From the NCBI GenBank assembly GCA_041677345.1, contig JBAYQE010000025.1, positions 1-32,777 of the forward strand: a stretch of DNA of 32,777 bases, read 5' to 3'. Position numbers and translations under genes: made by a program. Position 1 is the first letter of the stretch. Each line of letters opens with the position of its first letter. This stretch comes from JALOAT01 sp041677345. GTDB lineage: Bacteria > Pseudomonadota > Gammaproteobacteria > Thiohalomonadales > Thiohalomonadaceae. This document shows, piece after piece, positions 31,358 through 32,777 of this stretch. The notes beneath the pieces were generated by a model that saw only the letters and a list, made by a program, of their open reading frames with translations, searched no databases and was not told the DNA's origin.

Positions 31358-31733
31358 TCAGGCCACGCCTGCCTGCTTGCCGTTGACCAGAGTGTCGATG
31401 GAGGTGTTCCTCGGCGACCTTCGCGGCCATGCCAAAATCGATCAGGCAGGCGATCTCATCGACACCGATGGCCTTGCATCGCTCCACCATGGCCTCGCAG
31501 CGTTCCAATGTGCCGAACAGGCCGCTTGTCTCGTAATAGCGTGCCACTGCATGCTCGAGCAGGGCATCCACGTCGCCTGGTGAGAGGGTCACGAATACCT
31601 CGTCCACACTCCGCCCCAACGATATCTGCGCCTTGAAGGTGGGAAACGACGAAGCGCAGTGCTTGATGAGACCGGCCGCGCTGGCCGGATAGCGCTTGAG
31701 TGCGTCTGCGCTTTTCGTGTTGGTCTTGCGCAT
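31358..31733 (-). pseudogene. C-terminal remnant of a luciferase-like (MupA/Atu3671-type) monooxygenase
   Basis: From the ATG at 31733 the frame gives SAAGLIKHCASSFPTFK, DVDALLEHAVARYYETSGLFG and VDEIACLIDFGMA, the C-terminal end of FMN-dependent luciferase-like monooxygenases that occur with NRPS/PKS and polysaccharide loci. The N-terminal 250 or so residues with the flavin barrel are missing. Near 31400 the frame shifts: the reading frame runs on as HLHRHSGQRQ without its normal end until 31266, while the neighbouring frame gives IDTLVNGKQAGVA and a stop at 31358. So the gene is truncated at the 5' side and frameshifted at the 3' side. It lies downstream of the sugar transferase on the same strand. 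A short translated product cannot be excluded. Confidence 0.75.
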
Positions 31734-31921
31734 ATCCTCGCATCGACCACCCCTGTTTTCAATCGCGCAACGGTCTAGTCGATGGCCGGGCGTCCTCGGA
31801 GTTGAGCGGTTGCTGCGGGCCGGAGCCAGAGTAGAAATAATCTGGTGCTCTAGCACGCCTGCACATGCAGGCGTCATAGGTGTTCATCTGCTGTGGAGCA
31901 GGATGTGGACGTGCATGCTGC

Positions 31922-32569
31922 TCAGTGCCCGCCCACCCGTTCGCGGCGCTGATGATGCAGCGGCATGCCCGCTTGCATGGCGTCGACGGCCACGTCTTCG
32001 CGTCGAAGCACCTTGAGGAAGGTCAGGAAAAGGATGCGAATGTCCAGTGCGATTGTCTGGTTTTCAACATACCACGCATCGAGCTCGAGACGCTTGTCCC
32101 ACGGGCAATAGTTACGTCCGTTTATCTGGGCCCAGCCGGTTATGCCTGGCCTTACGTCGTGGCGTATCATCTCGCGCTCCGTGTAATAAGGAAGATATTC
32201 CTTCAGGAGTGGGCGCGGTCCAACGAGGCTCATGTCTCCCTTGAGCACGTTAAAGATCTCAGGGAGTTCGTCCAGGCTTGTGCTGCGCAGGAAACGACCG
32301 AAGGGTGTGAGGCGTTGGGCGTCAGGGAGTGCACGTCCACGTGCATCATAAGCCTGTCGCATGGTCCGGAATTTGTAGATTGTGAATATCTTTCCGTGAC
32401 GACCGGGGCGTTGTTGCCGGAACAAAACTGGGGTGCCCAGCGAGGTCCGCACAAGAAGAGCTATCAGCACGAGCGCAGGCAGCATCAGGATCAGCAATCC
32501 GCATCCGACACACAGGTCGAAACTTCGCTTAGCGGCATACTTTGCAACGGAACGTTTTACGTGATGCAT
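31922..32569 (-). CDS. Initiating sugar-phosphate transferase (bacterial sugar transferase, PglC/WcaJ-type)
   Basis: Transfers a sugar-1-phosphate from a UDP-sugar to undecaprenyl phosphate, starting a polysaccharide or glycan repeat unit; membrane-bound. 215 residues, the short catalytic-domain form with one N-terminal hydrophobic re-entrant helix (about 18-42). Seen: KRSFDL, YKFRTM, the catalytic Asp-Glu pair in LDELPEIFNVLKGDMSLVGPRP and RPGITGWAQINGRN. ATG at 32569 follows GGGAG; a TTG 15 bp upstream is possible. The family cannot tell the sugar. Its neighbour is a decayed luciferase-like gene. The rest of any polysaccharide locus would lie upstream, past the window end. Confidence 0.92.
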   Translation of the reverse strand: MHHVKRSVAKYAAKRSFDLCVGCGLLILMLPALVLIALLVRTSLGTPVLFRQQRPGRHGKIFTIYKFRTMRQAYDARGRALPDAQRLTPFGRFLRSTSLDELPEIFNVLKGDMSLVGPRPLLKEYLPYYTEREMIRHDVRPGITGWAQINGRNYCPWDKRLELDAWYVENQTIALDIRILFLTFLKVLRREDVAVDAMQAGMPLHHQRRERVGGH

Positions 32570-32777
32570 CTGTTCGACTCCCAATAAGGCAGGATGATGC
32601 CTGCTCTCGGTGGCGTGACGTAGGTAGAGGCTACGTATCGCATACCCCTGGAATGGCCGGGTGCATCATGCGTGACGAGTAAGACGCGGCAAGTGTAGCC
32701 GATGAACCTACCGCTTTAGACCAGTCTCCTATACTCACGCACTGTTGCCATGACGCGCACTTTGTAGGTCATAAGTG
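32570..32777. other. Upstream region of the sugar transferase to the window end
   Basis: No gene seen. Contains GTGACGTAGGTAGAGGCTACGT (near 32614), related to the repeats before ppk1, and TCCTATACTC (near 32726), which matches the -10-like string before the aldolase gene on the plus strand. A plus-strand gene may start beyond the edge. Confidence 0.4.

Overview
This is a GC-rich (about 65% by eye) and densely coded stretch of bacterial chromosome. Gene content (lpxB, OxyR with Cys199/Cys208 numbering, RnhB, Ppk1, NhaD, DUF883/YqjD) points to a gammaproteobacterium or a close relative. A purple-sulfur or sulfur-oxidizing lineage (Chromatiales/Ectothiorhodospiraceae-like) is my guess and cannot be proved from the window. 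I see no rRNA, tRNA, CRISPR array, transposase or prophage.

Left part (1-6.4 kb). On the minus strand are a 3'-truncated nhaD-type Na+/H+ antiporter, lpxB, and an overlapping pair, a DegT/DnrJ-type aminotransferase and a Gfo/Idh/MocA-type oxidoreductase, that reads into lpxB. The pair next to lpxB matches gnnB/gnnA, which make the 3-amino UDP-GlcNAc analogue used for lipid A with amide-linked acyl chains at position 3. The aminotransferase carries an unusual in-frame 16-residue insert. Divergent rnhB follows, then a REP pair and a decayed UV-endonuclease (UvsE-like) pseudogene.

Middle-left (6.5-10.7 kb). An isoaspartyl peptidase/asparaginase, an orphan PAS histidine kinase, a rhodanese plus metallo-beta-lactamase-fold protein coupled to a small coiled-coil protein, and a carboxymuconolactone-decarboxylase-like protein lacking CxxC.

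Central carbon/storage cluster (10.7-28.8 kb). Class I fructose-bisphosphate aldolase, transaldolase, a pseudo-HAD plus trehalose-6-phosphate phosphatase fusion, a DUF488 protein, a TerB-DnaJ protein, a lone degenerate GGDEF protein, a GlgX-type debranching enzyme overlapping by ATGA with an acyl-AMP ligase/ACP/PlsC fusion, a DUF883 membrane-protein trio, transketolase, an OsmC-like protein, a second orphan PAS histidine kinase and polyphosphate kinase. Together these suggest non-oxidative pentose-phosphate/triose flux, glycogen and trehalose mobilisation, and polyphosphate storage, with stress and signalling genes interspersed.

Right part (28.8-32.8 kb). A DUF2238 membrane protein, oxyR, a small secreted protein, a broken C-terminal fragment of a luciferase-like monooxygenase, and an initiating sugar-phosphate transferase that probably marks the edge of a polysaccharide locus. 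Short palindromic repeats of at least three kinds are scattered in the gaps. The strongest 'second look' items are the gnnAB-lpxB arrangement with the in-frame insert, the two catalytically dead-looking domains (pseudo-HAD and GGDEF with an intact I-site), and the coupling of GlgX to a three-domain acyl ligase/acyltransferase.
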